Source: Lathyrus oleraceus (lineage: Eukaryota; Streptophyta; Magnoliopsida; Fabales; Fabaceae). From it: 64,000 bases of DNA. The stretch lies in assembly GCF_024323335.1 (NCBI RefSeq), contig NC_066579.1, positions 239,181,475-239,245,474 on the forward strand. The letters are read 5' to 3'. The notes beneath the pieces were generated by a model. The model was given only the letters and a program-made list of their open reading frames with translations, had not been told where the DNA came from and ran no database searches. Shown here piece after piece: positions 24,428-37,627 of this stretch (position 1 is the stretch's first letter; each line of letters opens with the position of its first letter). A program made the translations under genes and the position numbers.

Positions 24428-25143
24428 ATGGTCGCCAAGACACTATCCTTAATAGCTTTTTGAGATTGGTATACAATATCGTACTCGGATAATAATATCT
24501 GCCAACGGGAAATCCTCCCAGTTAAAGCAGGCTTCTCAAAAATGTACTTTATTGGATCCATTTTAGATATCAACCAAGTAGTATAATTCAACATATACTG
24601 GCGCAGACGTTTAGCAGCGCAAGCCAATGCACAACATGTCTTTTCAAGCATAGAATACCGAGTCTCACAGTCGGTGAACTTCTTACTGAGGTAGTAAATT
24701 GAATAATCTTTCTTCCTAGATTCATCTTGCTGACCAAGAACACAACTCATACTCTCATCAAGCATATTCGGATACATGATCAAAGGTCTTTCTTCAATAG
24801 GCAAAGACAAAATCGGAGGCTCAAGCAAATATTCTTTGATACTATCAAAAGCTTTCTGGCAATCTTTGGTCCAATCACAAGACTGATCTTTCCCGAGAAG
24901 CTTGAATATAGGCGCACATGTGGCAGTCATATGTGATATAAATCTTGAGATATAATTCAAGCGGCCGAGAAATCCTCTGACTTGCTTCTCAGTTTTGGGC
25001 ACATGCATCTCTTATATTACTTTGACCTTGGCAGGATCAACTTCAACACCCTTCTCACTGACAATAAAGCCCAACAATTTACCAGAATGGACACCAAAAG
25101 TACACTTATTACGATTCAAGCGAAGTTTATATTTCCTCAAACG
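24412..25143 (-). pseudogene. pol: RT connection and classical RNase H (minus-strand copy)
   Basis: The frame 24412-25008 corresponds to copy-1 6280-6880: RT thumb/connection followed by a gypsy-type RNase H with the TRYSMLEKTCCALA helix. It is separated from RT by a TAA at about 25009 and from the second RNase H by a frameshift. Confidence 0.85.
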
Positions 25144-26035
25144 CTAGAATAAATTCAACAAATGCTCAACATGTTCTTGTTCATTACTTGATTTGGCAAT
25201 CATATCATCAACATAAACTTCAATCTCTTTATGCATCATATCATGAAAAAGAGTGGTCATAGCTCTCTGGTATGTTGCACCAGCATTCTTTAAACCGAAA
25301 GGCGTCACTCTATAACAGAATATTCCCCAGGGCGTAATGAATATGTTCTTCTCCATATCTTCAGGTGCCATCTTGATCTGATTATAACCAGAAAATCCGT
25401 CCATAAACGAAAAGACTTCGAATTTAGTTGTATTGTCTACCAACATATCAATCTGTGGAAGAGGAAAATCATTTTTCGGACTAGCTTTGTTCAAATCTCT
25501 GTAGTCAACACACATGCGGACTTTTCCATCTTTCTTCAGGACAAGCACCATATTGGCCATCCACTGCGGATATTCTGAGGTTACAAGAAAACTAGCATCA
25601 ATCTGCTTCTGCACTTCCTCTTTGATCTTAATTGGCATATCAGGATGAGTTCTTCTCAACTTCTGCTTGATCGGTGGGCATTCTGGACTTAACGGTAATG
25701 TATGCTCCACAATCTCAGAATCCAAACCAGGAATGTCTTGATAAGACCAAGCAAACACATCAGAGTATTCTCGAAGAAGATCAATCAACCCTTTCTTAGC
25801 TTCTGGACACAGTTGAGACCCAATCTTGACTTCCTTTACATCATCTTAGGAACCCAAGTTGACCAATTCAATATGCTCTTCAAACGGCTAAATGGCTTTT
25901 TCCTCGTGCTCAAGTAAACGAGATAATTCATTAGATACTTCTTCATCATTAGTCTCTTCCTCGGCTTCAAACACAGGGAAATCAAAGTTTTGAGAGGGAG
26001 TAGGATCATTGTATTCAATGGGTTTGAGAACCAAC
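25144..26035 (-). pseudogene. pol: Ogre reverse transcriptase (minus-strand copy)
   Basis: RT with the VDYRDLN motif (about 25490-25510), a FMDGFSGYNQ box (about 25390) and an intact YVDD box (about 25215). The frame 25144-25788 ends at a TAG located just as in copy 1 (6014). Upstream, the acidic linker back to the splice acceptor at 26035 contains two TAG/TAA stops (near 25847 and 25890). The single unit here shows that the 129-bp duplication of copy 1 is secondary. Confidence 0.87.
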
Positions 26036-26289
26036 CTACATAATGATTTGATATTTTGATTTTAGAGAAGTGAACTTTGACCAAATATTATGCAGATGGA
26101 AGATTGTTATTTATTTATGTTTTTTGTGATTACCATTTTCAGAAAAGCAAAAAGTAAAAATAAAACATCATAGATGTGGATGAATAAAAATTGTATTTTA
26201 TTGATGATAATAATAGAAATGCCCAACAATGTTCACTTCTCCCTTAGGCATATGAGAAGGCTTTTTCTTTAAAATTGAAAACAAATTAC
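26036..26289 (-). other. Ogre intron (minus-strand copy)
   Basis: 254 bp, beginning GTAATT and ending TTATGTAG on the minus strand. Position and ends match the introns at 4875-5123 and 63383-63637. Splicing would keep pro and pol in frame. Confidence 0.78.
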
Positions 26290-26845
26290 TTAGAGCGATG
26301 AATAACAGTAGGAACATCAACAGCAGCCCAATTGATGCAAATCTGGCCATGTGTCACAAAGTTGGCGGAAGCTTCGTCTTCATCATCACCGTCTTCAATC
26401 ACAAAAGCTGAGTGTTGATCATTCCCATTAATGAACCCTCCACTGCGGAAACTTGGTTGCATAACTTCAGCTTTGACATTGAACGATCCTGGTTGAAATC
26501 TCAATCCAGCCCTATTCTTGTTCTCAGCAATCTTTATCATACGGCCCCACTGATCAATGTTGCCAGCCTCAATATCCTTTTGTGCATCTTTTAAAGAAGA
26601 CATGGGTGCCCCAGTTTTCTTCTCCTCAGAAATAGACGAGGCTTGGAACAGTGTTCCAACCTCCTCCTTAGTTTCAACATAAGTAAAAGATGACAGATGG
26701 CTCACCAGTAGTGCCTTCTCTCCACCAACAATGACAAGCTTGTCGTTCTTCACGAATTTCAACTTCTGGTGTAGAGTAAACGTTAGAGATCCTGCTTCAT
26801 GAATCCATGGCCTTCCCAACAGACAACTGTAGGCCGAGTGGATAC
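26290..26845 (-). pseudogene. pro: C-terminal protease and linker (minus-strand copy)
   Basis: The reading frame from 26286 holds the LLGRPW-type end of the protease and the acidic linker found in copies 1 and 3. The active-site half is absent. Homology begins at 26845, exactly where copy 2 stops on the other side of the proposed inversion. The first ~14 codons of the longer open frame (26846-26882) come from the inverted arm of the palindrome and are not genuine protease. Confidence 0.82.
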
Positions 26846-26985
26846 AATTGTCTGTTGGGAAGGCCATGGATTCATGAAGCATGAGCTCTAACGTCTACTC
26901 TACACCAGAAGTAGAAATTCGTGAAGAACGGCAGAATTTTCGTTGTTGGTGGAGAGAAGGCACTACTGGTGAGCAATCTTTCATC
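26691..26985. repeat. Near-perfect palindrome of protease sequence
   Basis: The left arm at 26691-26833 is the reverse complement of the right arm at 26849-26985, with a ~15-bp spacer. Both are the same stretch of Ogre protease/linker (copy-1 positions about 4335-4475). Arms agree at roughly nine of ten bases by eye. Confidence 0.88.
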
Positions 26986-27430
26986 TTTGAAAAGAACCCA
27001 TGTTCAAATTCAACTTGCAAAGGCATGTCCCAAGAGGAAACATTATAGGTCATTTTGGGCCACTACCATTGAACAAGTGATTTTCCTCAAATTCAAAAAT
27101 GTATAACTCCTTCATGCCAAATCAAAATGAGGTCAAATTTATGACCAAATTGAATAGTTTTGAAAGAGATAGAACTTTGACGAAGGAACATTTTCCATTT
27201 GAGCCCATAACAAAAGTTATTCAAGGTGGAAGAAGTGAACGTTCGACTTGGTACTTAGAAAATTTTCAAATATGTTTGATTTTCCAAACTTCCACCTCAA
27301 AATTCATCATGATCCAAGTTTCAAATGGAAAAGTGTTCAACATGAAAGTTATTCGCCTTGATCTCACCTTTCCAAAAAGTCAAAGATAATCTCATTTGGC
27401 AAGGAAATCAAGGACTTGCGCACGGGTTCT
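26986..27430 (+). mobile_element. Ogre LTR fragment (plus strand)
   Basis: Matches the reverse complement of 14003-14420 and the plus strand of 39880-40310. It starts about 0.9 kb into the LTR, fused to the protease palindrome, and runs into the tandem array, whose repeated direct segment is its last ~150 bp. Confidence 0.82.
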
Positions 27431-30400
27431 TTTCAAGTTTCCACACAATACCATGAAGAATGGGAGACTAACAATCTCACTTACTAGAACGCTATGCCAT
27501 TTAGGGTCAAATTTAGCTCTATGTTAAGCAATCGTAATTGGACTTATGTAGAAGTCACAACTATCTGAGGTCGGGCAATAAAAATTTAGGTGTTAATGCA
27601 TGTTAGAGATTTGGTATGAAGAACCAAACTCCTAAAAGATACCAAACACTAAAAGAAAAGATCAAGAGGGATGGACCTATCTCAGTCATACTTGTATTGG
27701 TTCATCTGACACAAGGTCATTGATGGACCAATTAGCCTTAAGACATTAGAGGTTTCATTGGTCAAATGAGGGAATGGGAAAGAATAGGGATGAAGATGAC
27801 GAGGGAGGGGAAGATAGAAACACAAATTGATCAAGGGAGGATTTTATCAAATTAAAACCAATCATTCATTTTGGGAGATGAAATGTACATTTCATAAATC
27901 CCCTAAATCCAATGGTTTTAATCCAACAAAAATCAAATCAACCTTGACCAAGGCCCAAACAAATAGTCAAACATCACAAGACCATAAAAATGGATCAACA
28001 TAACTTTTAAGCATTTAATCAATTAAAAATCAATTTAAAAAATGAATTAAAATACAATTTAATTTGGTCAAAGCCTAAAAATTCTTCAAACACCAAATAA
28101 ATGGCCAAGAGATTTATCTTATGTCAAACAAGGTCAAAGGACCTTAGACAAAAAATTTCATGATTTTAAAAAAAGTCAGAAGTATTTTTAAACAATTAAA
28201 AATATGCATAAAAACAATTAATTCAGGAAAAATATCAAAATCAATCCAACAAATAATTTTAATTCAGAATATGGAAGAGAAAAATACTTAAAGATTTTTG
28301 GTGAAAGTCCCATATTTTTTGGATTAAAAATGAAATTATTATGAATTAAACAAACTAAAAGGATAAAATATAAAATCAGAAATTAAAGTAAAAATAGAAA
28401 AAACAAGGGCCATCAGATCTCCCTCATTAATTGAGGTGGCAGATTTGATGGCCACACGCGTGTGTTCCCTGGTGGACCTTGGTCAAGGCATTGTACGCGT
28501 GGTAATCAGAAGCAATGGTCGAGATTAGAACTTTCATGCTTGATCAGATGGCCATGAAGTGTGACAACACACCATCGAATATAGGGCTCCGATCATCTTC
28601 TCCGGTGACCTCCATGGGACTGGTCCAACTTCATTTCAAAGGAAAATAACAAACAAGGACACTATTTCAAAGAGAAAATGCTCAGGATCACGAATCTGGC
28701 CTCAATCTTCTCCAATTCCAAGTATATAAAAATATACAGGGATTTCAACTTTGAGGATCATGAACTGAGTTGCTTCGATTTAACCTCAAAGTAACTCAAT
28801 CTTGTTGCCTACATTGGTAGGACTTTAGCCAACCAAATATCACAAAGAATGGTGAAGAATTGAGGGAGAAACGAAGTGATGAAAATTCTGGAAAATCACC
28901 TTCAAGTAAGCTTCATACTTGCTTGATCTTGCTTCTGATTGGCCTTGGCTTGACTTCGGAAGCTTATAGGAGTTGAATTGGATCAAGAAAAAGCTTGGAC
29001 TCTTGGAGTTTCAATCTCAAAATAGAATAAGATTTGAAACTCGATTTTCAAATGAAAACCTTCAAGATTATCCTTTAATGGTGAGGGTTTGGATTGCAGG
29101 TTCAAAGCTTGGGCATGAGGTCCTTAATTCTGAGCCAAGAGGGTCTTATTTATAGGTTATACATTTGATTTTCACACACTTCCAAAATTGGCCAAAAATA
29201 GCAATTCCCTTGCATGCTTGCATGGGTGTGTGATAGGCTCATCAAATGATGCTATCAGTTCCAAAATCACTCATGTGCAATGTTGAAATCATGTCATGTG
29301 GTCATGCAAAGGAGATTGAAATGTGAATGTGAAATTCATCCAACAGGAAAATCTTGAAGGTTGTTCGTCCATCATGATCCAAGTTTCAAATGGAAAAGTG
29401 TTCAACCTGAAAGTTATTCGCCTTGATCTCACCTTTCCAAAAAGTCCAAGATCATCTCATTTGGCTAAGAAATCGAGGACTTGTGCATGGGTTCTTTTCA
29501 AGTTTCCACACAATACCATGAATAATTAGAGAGTTACAATCTCACTTATTAGAATTATATGCCATTTAGGGTCAAATTTAGCTCTATGTTAAGCAATCGT
29601 AATTGGACTTTTGTAGAAGTCACAACTATCTGAGGTCGGGCAATAAAAATTTAGGTGTTAATGCATGTTAGATATTTGGTATGAAGAACCAAACTCCTAA
29701 AAGATACCACACACTAAAAGAAAAGATCAAGAGGGATGGACCTATCTCAGTCATACTTGTATTGGTTCATCTGACACAAGGTCATTGATGGACCAATTAG
29801 CCTTAAGACATTAGAGGTTTCATTGGTCAAATGAGGGAATGGGAAAGAATAGGGATGAAGATGAAGAGGAAGGGGAAGATAGAAACACAAATTGATCAAG
29901 GAAGGATTTTATCAAATTAAAACCAATCATTCATTTTGGGAGATGAAATGTACATTTCATAAATCCCCTAAATTCAATGGTTTTAATCCAACAAAAATCA
30001 AATCAACCTTGACCAAGGCCCAAACAAATAGTCAAACATCACAAGACCATAAAAATGGATCAACATAACTTTTAAGCATTTAATCAATTAAAAATCAATT
30101 TAAAAAATGAATTAAAATACAATTTAATTTGGTCAAAGCCTAAAAATTCTTCAAAACACCAAATAAATGGCCAAGAGATTTATCCTATGTCAAACAAGGT
30201 CAAAGGACCTTAGACAAAAAAATTCATGATTTTAAGAAAAGTCAGAAGTATTTTTAAACAATTAAAAATATGCATAAAAACAATTAATTCAGGAAAAATA
30301 TCAAAATCATTCCAACAAATAATTTTAATTCAGAATATGGAAGAGAAAAATACTTAAAGATTTTTGGTGAAAGTCCCATATTTTTTGGATTAAAAATGAA

Positions 30401-33400
30401 ATTATTATGAATTAAACAAACTAAAAGGATAAAATATAAAATCAGAAATTAAAATAAAAATAGAAAAAACAAGGGCCATCAGATCTCCCTCATTAATTGA
30501 GGTGGCAGATTTGATGGCCACACGTGTGTGTTCCCTGGTGGACCTTGGTCAAGGCATTGTACGCGTGGTAATCAGAAGCAATGGTCGAGATTAGAACTTT
30601 CATGCTTGATCAGATGGTCATGAAGTGTGACAACACACCATCGAATATAGGGCTCCGATCATCTTCTCCGGTGACCTCCATGGGACTGGTCCAACTTCAT
30701 TTCAAAGGAAAATAACAAACAAGGACACTATTTCAAAGAGAAAATGCTCAGGATCACAACTCTGGCCTCAATCTTCTCCAATTCCAAGTATATAAAAATA
30801 TACAGGGATTTCAACTTTGAGGATCATGAACTGAGTTGCTTCGATTTAAACTCAAAGTAACTCAATCTTGTTGCCTACATTGGTAGGACTTCAGCCACCC
30901 AAAAATCACAAAGAATGGTGAAGAATTGAGGGAGAAACGAAGAGATGAAAATTCAAGAAAATCACCTTCAAGTAAGCTTCATACTTGCTTGATCTTGCTT
31001 CTGATTGGCCTTGGCTTGACTTCGGAAGCATATAGGAGTTGAATTGGATCAAGAAAAAGCTTGGACTCTTGGAGTTTCAATCTCAAAATAGAATAAGATT
31101 TGAAACTCGATTTTCAAATGAAAACCTTCAAGATTATCCTTTAATGGTAAGGGTTTGGATTGCAGGTTCAAAGCTTGGGCATGAGGTCCTTAATTCTGAG
31201 CCAAGAGGGTCTTATTTATAGGTTATGCATTTGATTTTCACACACTTCCAAAATTGGCCAAAAATAGCAATTGCCTTGCATGCTTGCATGGGTGTGTGAT
31301 AGGCCCATCAAATGATGCTATCAGTTCCAAAATCACTCATGTGCAATGCTGAAATCATGTCATGTGGTCATGCAAAGGAGATTGAAATGTGAATGTGAAA
31401 TTCATCCAACAGGAAAATCTTGAAGGTTGTTCATCCATCATGATCCAAGTTTCAAATGGAAAAGTGTTCAACATGAAAGTTATTCGCCTTGATCTCACCT
31501 TTCCAAAAAGTCCAAGATCATCTCATTTGGCTAAGAAATCGAGGACTTGTGCATGGGTTCTTTTCAAGTTTCCACACAATACCATGAAGAATGGGAGACT
31601 AACAATCTCACTTGCTAGAATGTTATGCCATTTATGGTCAAATTTAGCTGCATGTTAAGCAATCGTAATTCGACTTATGTAAAAATCACAACTATCTGAG
31701 GTCGGGCAATAAAAATTTAGGTGTTAATGCATGTTAGAGATTTGGTATGAAGAACCAAACTCCTAAAACATACCACACACTAAAAGAAAAGATCAAGAGG
31801 GATGGACCTATCTCAGTCATACTTGTATTGGTTCATCTGACACAAGGTCATTGATGGACCAATTAGCCTTAAGACATTAGAGGTTTCATTGGTCAAATGA
31901 AGGAATGGGAAAGAATGGGGATGAAGATGAAGAGGGAGGGGAAGATAGAAACACAAATTGATCAAGGGAGGATTTTATCAAATTAAAACCAATCATTCAT
32001 TTTGGGAGATGAAATGTACATTTCATAAATCCCCTAAATCCAATGGTTTTAATCCAACAAAAATCAAATCAACCTTGACCAAGGCCCAAACAAATAGTCA
32101 AACATCACAAGACCATAAAAATGGATCAACATAACTTTTAAGCATTTAATCAATTTAAAATCAATTTAAAAATGAATTAAAATACAATTTAATTTGGTCA
32201 AAGCCTAAAAACTCTTCAAAACACCAAATAAATGGCCAAGAGATTTATCCTATGTCAAACAAGGTCAAAGGACCTTAGACAAAAAAATTCATGATTTTAA
32301 AAAAAGTCAGAAGTATTTTTAAACAATTAAAAATATGCATAAAAATAATTAATTCAGGAAAAATATCAAAATTAATCCAACAAATAATTTTAATTCAGAA
32401 TATGGAAGAGAAAAATACTTAAAGATTTTTGGTGAAAGTCCCATATTTTTTGGATTAAAAATGAAATTATTATAAATTAAATAAACTAAAAGGATAAAAT
32501 ATAAAATCAGAAATTAAAATAAAAATAGAAAAAAAAAGGGCCATCAGATCTCCCTCATTAATTGAGGTGGAATATCTGATGGCCACACGTGTGTGTTCCC
32601 TGGTGGACCTTGGTCAATGCAATGTACGCGTGGTAATCAGAAGCAATGGTCGAGATTAGAACTTTCATGCTTGATCAGATGGCCATGAAGTGTGACAACA
32701 CACCATCGAATCTAGGGCTCCGATCTACTTCTCCGGTGACCTCCATGGGACTGGTCCAACTTCATTACAAAGGAAAATAACAAACAAGGACACTATTTCA
32801 AAGAAAAAATGCTCAGGATCACGAATCTGGCCTCAATCTTCTCCAATTCCAAGTATATAAAAATATACAAGGATTTGAACTTTGAGGATCATGAACTGAG
32901 TTGCTTCGATTTAACCTCAAAGTAACTCATTCTTGTTGCCTACATTGGTAGGACTTCAGCCAACCAAAAATCACAAAGAATGGTGAAGAATTGAGAGAGA
33001 AACGAAGAGATGAAAATTCTGGAAAATCCCCTTCGAGTAAGCTTCATACTTGCTTGATCTTGCTTCTGATTGGCCTTGGCTTGACTTCAGAAGCTTATAG
33101 GAGTTGAATTGGATCAAGGAAAAGCTTGGACTCTTGGAGTTTAAATCTCATAACAGAATGAGATTTGAAACTCGATTTTCAAATGAAAACCTTCAAGATT
33201 ATCCTTTAATGGTGAGGGTTTGGATTGCAGGTTCAAAGCTTGGGCATGTGGTCCTTAATTCTGAGCCAAGGGGGTCTTATTTATAGGCTATGCATTTGAT
33301 TTTCACACACTTCTAAAATTGGCCAAAAATAGCAATTCCCTTGCATGCTTGCATGGGTGTGTGATAGGCCCATCAAATGATGCTATCAGGTCCAAAATCA

Positions 33401-36400
33401 CTCATGTGCAATGCTGAAATCATGTCATGTGGTCATGCAAAGGAGATCGAAATGTGAATGTGAAATTCATCCAACAGGAAAATCTTGAAGGTTGTTCATC
33501 CATCATGATCCAAGTTTTAAATGGAAAAGTGTTCAACATGAAAGTTGTTCACCTTGATCTCACCTTTCCAAAAAGTCCAAGATCATCTCATTTGGCCAAG
33601 AAATCGAGGACTTGTGCATGGGTTCTTTTCGAGTTTCCACACAATACCATGAAGAATGGGAGACTTACAATCTCACTTGCTAGAATGTTATGCCATTTAT
33701 GGTCAAATTTAGCTCCATGTTTAGCAATCGTAATTGGACTTATGTAAAAGTCACAACTATCTGAGGTCGGGCAATAAAAATTTAGGTGTTAATGCATGTT
33801 AGAGATTTGGTATGAAGAACCAAACTCTTAAAACATACCACACACTAAAAAAAAGATCAAGAAGGATAGACCTATCTTAGTCATACTTGTATTGGTTCAT
33901 CTGACACAAGCTCATTGATGGACCAATTAGCCTTAACACATTAGAGATTTCATTGGTCAAATGAGGGAATAGGAAAGAATAGGGATGAAGATGAAGAGGG
34001 AGGGGAAGATAGTAACACAAATTGATCAAGGGAGGATTTTATCAAATTAAAATCAATCATTCATTTTGATAGATGAAATGTACATTTCATCAATCCTTTA
34101 AATCCAATGGTTTTAATCTAACGAAAGTCGAATCAACCTTGACCAAGGCCCAAACAAATAGTCAAACATCACAAGACCATAAAAATGGATCAACGTGACT
34201 TTTAAGCATTTAATCAATTAAAAATCAATTTAAAAATGAATTAAAATACAATTTAATTTGGTCAAAACCTAAAACCTCTTCAAAACACCAAATAAATGGC
34301 CAAGAGATTTACGCTATGTCAAACTAGGTCAAAGGACCTTAGACAAAACATTTCATGATTTTTTAAAAGTCGGAAGTATTTTTAAACAATTAAAAATGTG
34401 TATAAAAACAATTAATTCATGAAAAATATCAAAATTAATCTAAAAAATAATTTTAATTCAGAATATGGAAGAGAAAAACACTTAAAAGATTTTTTGTGAA
34501 AGTCCCATATTTTTTGGATTAAAAATGAAATTATTATGAATTAAACAAACTAAAAGGATAAAACAGAAAATCATAAATAAAAATAAAAATAGAAAAAACA
34601 AGGGTCATCAGATCTCCCAAATTAATTGAGGTGGCAGATCTGATGGCCACACGCGCGTGCTTCATGGTGGACCTTGGTCAATGCAATGTACGTGTGGTAA
34701 TCAGAAGCGATGGTCCATATTAGAACATTCATGCTTGATCAGATGGCCATGAAGTGTGACAACAGACCACCAGGATCTAGGGCTCCGGTCATCTTCTCCG
34801 GTGACCTCCACGGGACTGGTCCAACTTCATTTCAGAGGAAAATGACAAACAAGGACACTATTTCAAAGAGAAATTGCTCATGATCACGAATCTGGCCACA
34901 ATTTTCTCCAATTCCAAGTATATAAAAAGATACAGGGATTTGAACTTTGAGGATCATGAACTGAGTTGCTTCGATTTAACCTCAAAGTAACTCAATCTTG
35001 TTGCCTACATTGGTAGGACTTCAGCCAACCAAAAATCACAAAGAATGGTGAAGAATTGAGAGAGAAACGAAGAGATGAAAATTCTAGAAAATCACCTTCG
35101 AGTAAGCTTCAAACTTTTTTGATCTTGCTTCTAATTGGCCTTGGCTTGACTTTAGAAGCTTATAGGAGTTGAATTGGATCAAGGAAAAGTTTGGACTCTT
35201 GGAGTTTCACTGTCAAAATAGAATGAGATTTGAAACTCGATTTTCAAATGAAAACCTTCAAGATTATCCTTTAATGGTGAGGGTTTGGATTGCAGGTTCA
35301 AATTTGGGCATGAGGTCCTTAATTCTAAGTCAAGAGGGTCTTATTTATAGGCTATGCATTTGATTTTCACACACTTCCAAAATTGGCCAAAAATAGCAAT
35401 TCCCTTGCATGCTTGCATGGGTGTGTGATAGGCCCATCAAATGATGTTATCAGGTCCAAAATCAATCATGTGTAATGCTGAAATCATGTCATGTAGTCAT
35501 GCAAAAGAGATTGAAATGTGAATGCGAAATTCATCCAATAGGAAAATCTTGAAGGTTGTTCATCCATCATGATCCAAGTTTCAAATGGAAAAGTGTTCAA
35601 CATGAAAGTTGTTCACCTTGATCTCACCTTTCCAAAAAGTCCAAGATCATCTCATTTGCCTAAGAAATCGAGGAGTTGCGCATGGGTTCTTTTCAAGTTT
35701 CCACACAATACCATGAAGAATGGGAGACTTACAATCTCACTTACTAGAATGTTATGCCATTTATGGTCAAATTTAGCTCTATGTTAAGCAATCGTAATTG
35801 GACTTATGTAGAAGTCACAACTATCTCAAGTCGAGCAATAGAAATTCAGGTGTTAATGCATGTTAGAGATTTGGTATGAAGAACCAAACTCCTAAAACAT
35901 ACCACAAACTAAAAGAAAAGATCAAGAGGGATGGACCTATCTCAGTCATACTTGTATTGGTTCATCTGACACAAGGTCATTGATGGACCAACTAGCCTTA
36001 AGACATTAGAGATTTCATTGGTCAAATGAAGGAATGGAAAAAAATAGGGATGAAGATGAAGAGGGAGGGGAAGATAGAAACACGGATTGGTCAAGGGAGG
36101 ATTTTATCAAATTAAAACTAATCATTCATTTTGGGAGATGAAATATACATTTCATCAATCCCCTAAATCCAATGGTTTTAATCCAACAAAAGTCAAATCA
36201 ACCTTGACCAAGGCCCAAACAAATAGCCAAACATCACAAGACCATAAAAATGGATCAACATAACTTTTAAGCATTTAATCAATTAAAAATCAATTTAAAA
36301 ATGAATTAAAATACAATTTAATTTGGTTAAACCCTAAAACCTCTTCAAATCACCAAATAAATGGCCAAGAGATTTATCCTATGTCAAACAAGGTCAAAGG

Positions 36401-37627
36401 ACCTTAGAAAAAAAATTCATGATTTTTAAAAAGTCTGAAGTATTTTTAAATAATTAAAAATATGCATTAAAACAATTAATTCATGAAAAATATCAAAATT
36501 AATCCAAAAAATAATTTTAATTCAGAATATGGAATAGAAAAATACTTAAATATTTTTTGTGAAAGTCACATATTTTTTCGATTAAAAATGAAATTATTAT
36601 GAATTAAATAAACTAAAAGGATAAAACATAAAATCAAAAATTTAAATAAAAATAGAAAACATAAGGGCCATCAGATCTCCCTCATTAATTGAGGTGGCAG
36701 ATCTGACGGCCACACGCGCGTGTTCCCTGGTGGACCTTGGTCAATCCAATGTACGTGTGGTAATCAGAAGCAATGGTCCAGATTAGAACATTCATGCTTG
36801 ATCAGATGGCCATGAAGTGTGACAACACACCACCGGATCTAGGGCTCCGGTCATCTTCTCTGATGACCTCCACGGGACTGGTCCAACTTCATTTCAAAGG
36901 AAAATGACAAACAAGGACACTATTTCAAAGAGAAAATGCTCAGGATCATGAATCTGGCCTCAATTCTCTCCAATTCCAAGTATATAAAAAGATACAGGGA
37001 TTTGAACTTTGAGGATCATGAACTGAGTTGCTTCGATTTAACGTCAAAGTAAATCAATCTTGTTGCCTACATTGGTAGGACTTCCGCCAACCAAAAATCA
37101 CAAAGAATGGTGAAGAATTGAGAGAGAAACGAAGAGATGAAAATTCTGGAAAATCCCCTTCGAGTAAGCTTCATACTTGCTTGATCTTGCTTCTGATTGG
37201 CCTTGGCTTGACTTCAGAAGCTTATAGGAGTTGAATTGGATCAAGGGAAATCTTGGACTCTTGGAGTTTCAAACTCAAAACAGAATGAGATCTGAAACTC
37301 GATTTTCAAATGAAAACCTTCAAGATTATCCTTTAATGGTGAGGGTTTGGATTGCAGGTTCAAAGCTTGGGCATGTGGACCTTAATTCTGAGCCAAGAGG
37401 GTCTTATTTATAGGCTATGCATTTGATTTTCACACACTTCCAAAATTGGCCAAAAATAGCAACTCCCTTGCATGCTTGCATATGCGTGTGATAGGCCCAT
37501 CAAATGATGCTATCGTGTCCAAAATCACTCATGTGCAATGCTGAAATCATGTCATGTGGTCATGAAAGGAGATTGAAATGTGAATGTGAAATTCATCCAA
37601 CAGGAAAATCTTGAAGGCTGTTCATCC
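27306..37627. repeat. Tandem array, five units of about 2,065 bp, made of rearranged Ogre LTR
   Basis: The anchor ATCATGATCC recurs at 27306, 29371, 31437, 33502, 35566 and 37628, giving periods of 2065, 2066, 2065, 2064 and 2062 bp. In each unit the first ~150 bp is LTR in plus orientation (copy-3 LTR about 40185-40300). The remainder is LTR in reverse orientation (reverse complement of about 42215 down to 40330). Neighbouring units are very similar; units 1 and 2 look closest. The repeated 60-codon frame (28973, 31039, 33104, 35169, 37231) is a by-product of the repeat and varies without obvious constraint. Confidence 0.92.
29147..37412 (-). promoter_or_regulatory. Five repeated LTR TATA boxes facing left
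   Basis: TATAAATA on the minus strand at 29147-29154, 31213-31220, 33278-33285, 35342-35349 and 37405-37412, one per array unit. They correspond to the copy-3 LTR TATA box at 40517. If active, each would transcribe leftward across the inverted LTR sequence. Confidence 0.5.

Noticed and set aside
28973..37413. The same ~60-codon frame in each unit of the 2-kb array, which could look like a gene family
   Set aside because: It lies in inverted LTR sequence over the TATA region, changes without regard to codon position, and has no counterpart outside the repeat.
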